NCBI GenBank assembly: GCA_900539715.1
Contig: UQDA01000010.1
Span: 35,239-99,238 of the forward strand
Source: an uncultured Lachnospiraceae bacterium
GTDB lineage: Bacteria > Bacillota > Clostridia > Lachnospirales > Lachnospiraceae
Reading direction: 5' to 3'
Length of the DNA stretch: 64,000 nucleotides
The stretch's first letter is position 1, and each line of letters begins with the position of its first letter. This document shows, in pieces, positions 61,458 through 64,000 of this stretch. The translations under genes were made by a program, and so were the position numbers. The notes beneath the pieces were generated by a model. That model saw only the letters and a list, made by a program, of their open reading frames with translations. It was not told the origin of the DNA and did not search any database.

Positions 61458-61467
61458 ACATTGCTAA
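61441..61467. promoter_or_regulatory. CIRCE operator (HrcA site) of hsp20
   Basis: TTAGCACTC-N9-CATTGCTAA; consensus is TTAGCACTC-N9-GAGTGCTAA, so the left arm is perfect and the right arm has two mismatches. It lies about 130 bp before hsp20. CIRCE is bound by HrcA in Firmicutes (established); HrcA itself is not in this window. Confidence 0.75.
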
Positions 61468-61597
61468 TAATAGATGTTATATTATTTATAGAACAAAGGA
61501 ACAAAAGAATTTCCGTATAGAACTTCCTCCTTTGTCCAATAACAATACAAACGCAGTTTCCCGCAAGGGACTTTTTAAAAGAATGGAGGAATGACTT

Positions 61598-62062
61598 ATG
61601 TTACTGCCTAGACTTTGGGATGAGAATATTTTTGAAGATATGGACAATCTGATGAGATGGCCTGATGAGAGCGCTTTCTTTGGGAAAACCAATCCGCTCT
61701 ATGGCAAGCATGGCAAAAACCTCATGAAAACAGATGTGAAAGAAAGCGATGATTCCTATGAGGTCGATATCGACCTGCCAGGCTTTAAGAAGGACGAGGT
61801 CAACGTTTCCCTTGAAAACGGATATTTGAGCATCAGCGCCGCCAAGGGGCTTGATAAGGATGAGACCGACAAAGAGACCGGAAAATATATCCGCCGGGAG
61901 CGTTATGCGGGCAGCCTTTCCAGAACATTTTATGTCGGCGAAGAGGTGGAGCCGGAAGATATCTCCGCCCGTTTTGAGGATGGTATCCTGCATCTGAATA
62001 TCCTGAAAAAGGAAGCGAAAAAAGTAGAAAAGAAAGACACCAGAATCGCCATTGAGGGCTGA
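61598..62062 (+). CDS. hsp20: Hsp20/alpha-crystallin small heat-shock protein
   Basis: 154 residues, RBS ATGGAGG. Alpha-crystallin domain: KTDVKESDDSYEVDIDLPGF, KKDEVNVSLENGYLSISAAK, the conserved ISARFEDGILHLNILKKE. Ends with a RIAI I-x-I-like tail. ATP-independent holdase. Control by CIRCE is preserved despite element 2 because the element carries the left half at its right end. Confidence 0.95.
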   Translation: MLLPRLWDENIFEDMDNLMRWPDESAFFGKTNPLYGKHGKNLMKTDVKESDDSYEVDIDLPGFKKDEVNVSLENGYLSISAAKGLDKDETDKETGKYIRRERYAGSLSRTFYVGEEVEPEDISARFEDGILHLNILKKEAKKVEKKDTRIAIEG

Positions 62063-62161
62063 TTGCTGATGTCTTGCCAAAACGGAGCAGCCGCTTTGAC
62101 GATTGAGAAATCAATCCCGGAGCGGCCGCTCCTTTTTTATATACACTTTCCTTTTTCTGTC

Positions 62162-63058
62162 TCACATTGCTGCGTTTATCGCCGCGACCGCGCCGTCGGA
62201 AACTGCCGTCGCAGCCTGACGCACCTGTTTTACCCGGATATCTCCCGCCGCATAAACGCCCGGAATCGCAGTTTCCATTTTTTCATTTACCGGAATATAG
62301 CCACCTTCCAGCGTAAGCTCCGCATACAGCTCCGTATTCGGTATCACGCCTGCATAGACGAAGATGCCGCAGCCGGGGTCCTCTATCCTCTCAATCTTTC
62401 CATCCGACTCCCGCGCTATCTCCAGTGCCTCCACGCGCTCCGTTCCGTATACCGCATGCAGCCGGCTTCCAAGCCTCAGTTCGATATTGCCGCTCTTTTC
62501 TACCTTTTTCTGAAATTCTGCGATACAGCCAAGCCGCTCTTCAAAATGGACTATCGTCACCTTTTTTGCCAGCTGAGACAGATACAGCGCTTCTTTTACC
62601 GCGCCGTCTGCGCCGCCGATAACATAGACGTTTTTACCGGCATAAGCTTCTCCGTCCTTTGCCGCATTCATTCCCATGCCCTTTCCGGCAAGCTCTTCCT
62701 CCCCGGGAATGCCGAGCTTTCTTCCTCTGCTGCCATTCGCAAGAATGATTTTTTTCGCCTCATAGCTGCCCTGCGCTGTAACAGCTCTTTTCGTTTCGAC
62801 CGAAAGGGAAACCTCTGTCACAGTTTCAAAACGTATCTCCACTCCCGCGTCCAGCGCCTGCTTTTCCAAACGCGCCGCAAAAGATGCTCCGGTTTCCTTC
62901 TCTACGATCCCCGAATAATGCGTTACCGTAGAAACCTTCCCGAGCAGTCCGCCTACCTTTGCCTGCTCTAAAATCAACGTTTTTTTACCGCGGCTTACCG
63001 CATAAATTCCTGCGCTGATCCCTGCCGGGCCCGCCCCGATGATGATAATATCGTACAT
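62162..63058 (-). CDS. thioredoxin-reductase-like flavoprotein lacking CxxC
   Basis: The start at ATG 63058 (MYDIIIIGAGPAG) follows AAAGGGGACAG; 298 residues. FAD GxGxxG (8-13), NAD(P) motif VYVIGGADGAVKEA (144-157), and the C-terminal GVYAAGDIRVKQVRQAATAV match the low-molecular-weight TrxR family. At the place of the redox CATC motif it has NAAK (131-134), so it cannot reduce thioredoxin in the usual way. Could be a ferredoxin-NADP or other FAD oxidoreductase of this fold. Confidence 0.9.
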   Translation of the reverse strand: MYDIIIIGAGPAGISAGIYAVSRGKKTLILEQAKVGGLLGKVSTVTHYSGIVEKETGASFAARLEKQALDAGVEIRFETVTEVSLSVETKRAVTAQGSYEAKKIILANGSRGRKLGIPGEEELAGKGMGMNAAKDGEAYAGKNVYVIGGADGAVKEALYLSQLAKKVTIVHFEERLGCIAEFQKKVEKSGNIELRLGSRLHAVYGTERVEALEIARESDGKIERIEDPGCGIFVYAGVIPNTELYAELTLEGGYIPVNEKMETAIPGVYAAGDIRVKQVRQAATAVSDGAVAAINAAM

Positions 63059-63091
63059 ACCTGTCCCCTTTCTGCTCAAAAGAGCGCTGCA

Positions 63092-64000
63092 TTACCAGAT
63101 TCCAAGAACTGACTGAAGCACAAGACTCACTGATGTAATACCTATCCAGCAGCACAGTCCCATCAAAAGCGGCTTGCCGCCGGTCTTTACCAGCTTCACG
63201 ATATTCGTATTCAATCCGATGGCGCTCATTGCCAGCACGATGAAAAATTTGCTCAGCGTCTTTAACGGTGTAAATACATCAGCGGAAATCCCCACGCTGA
63301 CCGCCACTGTCGTAATTACGGAAGCCAGGATAAAATAAATGATGAAGAACGGGAAAATCTTTTTAAAATCTACCTTCTGCTGACCTTCCTCCGCCTTTCT
63401 CGTCCTCATAAACGCCAGCACCAGCGTAATAGGAATGATAGCGAGTGTTCTTGTCAGCTTAACCGTTACCGCCTTGTCCAGAGTTGCGGAACCGAGATTA
63501 TACATGGAATCCCATGTGGACGCCGCCGCCGTGACCGAAGAAGTATCGTTGACCGCCGTTCCTGCAAAAACACCGAAGGCTTCACCGCTCGTCGTGGAAA
63601 ATCCGAGTAGCGTACCGAGCGCCGGGAATATCAGCGCCGCTACCATGTTAAAGAAGAATATAACGGAAATAGCCTGCGCCACTTCCTCGTCATCCGCATC
63701 GATGACAGGAGCCGTTGCAGCGATAGCAGAACCGCCGCATATGGAAGAACCTACACCAACCAGCGTTGAAATTTTTGCCGGAATCTTCATCGCTTTATGC
63801 AGCACCCATGAAATGATGAGAGATGTACTTATTGTCGCGATAATGATCGGAAGCGATTGCTTTCCGGTTTCCAGCACTACCGACAGATTCAGTCCGAAGC
63901 CCAGCAGAATGACCGCATACTGCAGGATTTTTTTTGAAGCATAAGTAATACCTCCCTGAAACTCCGACTTATCCTTCAAAAACAGGGTGATGACCATACC
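63092..64000 (-). CDS. YeiH-family permease (UPF0324), cut by window edge
   Basis: At least 301 residues, running off the right end of the window. Ten or so membrane helices with the YeiH pattern: [54 protein letters not shown]. Called putative sulfate exporter in the family; substrate unproven. 33 bp from the flavoprotein gene, same direction, probably one operon. Confidence 0.85.
   Translation of the reverse strand, partial: GMVITLFLKDKSEFQGGITYASKKILQYAVILLGFGLNLSVVLETGKQSLPIIIATISTSLIISWVLHKAMKIPAKISTLVGVGSSICGGSAIAATAPVIDADDEEVAQAISVIFFFNMVAALIFPALGTLLGFSTTSGEAFGVFAGTAVNDTSSVTAAASTWDSMYNLGSATLDKAVTVKLTRTLAIIPITLVLAFMRTRKAEEGQQKVDFKKIFPFFIIYFILASVITTVAVSVGISADVFTPLKTLSKFFIVLAMSAIGLNTNIVKLVKTGGKPLLMGLCCWIGITSVSLVLQSVLGIW

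Noticed and set aside
62063..62971. Long plus-strand frame opposite the flavoprotein gene
   Set aside because: Antisense shadow of a well-supported gene; Arg/Cys/Ser-rich composition and no RBS.

Overview
The window reads as a gut Firmicute chromosome, most likely Lachnospiraceae. The housekeeping proteins (MnmA, TrmB, FolC, PdaA, DacA-like, ZnuABC-type transporter), strong GGAGG ribosome sites and a bile salt hydrolase all fit this. The genus is not determined. Host genes have moderate GC; two integrated mobile elements stand out by lower GC and different gene content.

Layout: 1-4425 host (HAD fragment, AraC and TetR regulators, alpha/alpha-barrel carbohydrate enzyme). A tRNA-Pro gene (4426-4499) is the insertion site of element 1 (4458-18641, 14.1 kb), bounded by 49-bp direct repeats and carrying a serine recombinase, a tyrosine integrase, a D12-type adenine methyltransferase and an AT-rich cargo block. 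The cargo holds two exported proteins around a three-gene operon (TOPRIM-like, DUF4869-like, small P-loop ATPase) that looks like an uncharacterised system. 18700-52400 is host: pdaA, trmB, dacA-like, an ECF sigma factor with an odd repeat protein, exonuclease, mnmA, zur-znu cluster, FNT transporter, a MerR/dehydrogenase pair, folC, a decayed GH38 gene, bile salt hydrolase, a membrane-tethered helicase, membrane proteins, AraC, SDR, a MerR/TipAS remnant, an HD protein, MgtE with a leader-peptide attenuator, and DUF805.

Element 2 (52414-61457, 9.0 kb) is bounded by 40-bp direct repeats whose core is the left half of a CIRCE operator in front of hsp20. It encodes an integrase, an excisionase and a Rep with the motifs of CRESS-DNA virus replication proteins. 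Upstream is a 9-bp stem with an 11-nt loop ending in TACTATTAC, the nonanucleotide type used as nick site by geminivirus- and circovirus-like Reps. It is therefore an integrated, probably excisable rolling-circle replicon of the pCRESS kind. A hairpin containing TAGCGT behind rep could be its single-strand origin.

The two elements are linked: their SH3-domain surface proteins share 247 bp that I read as identical, and three proteins in the two elements share a C-terminal module (EMTQQEID-FFSG), so cargo has moved between them recently. After element 2 the host continues with hsp20, a thioredoxin-reductase-like flavoprotein lacking its CxxC, and a YeiH-type permease cut by the window end.

All calls come from reading sequence and motifs; no database search was run.
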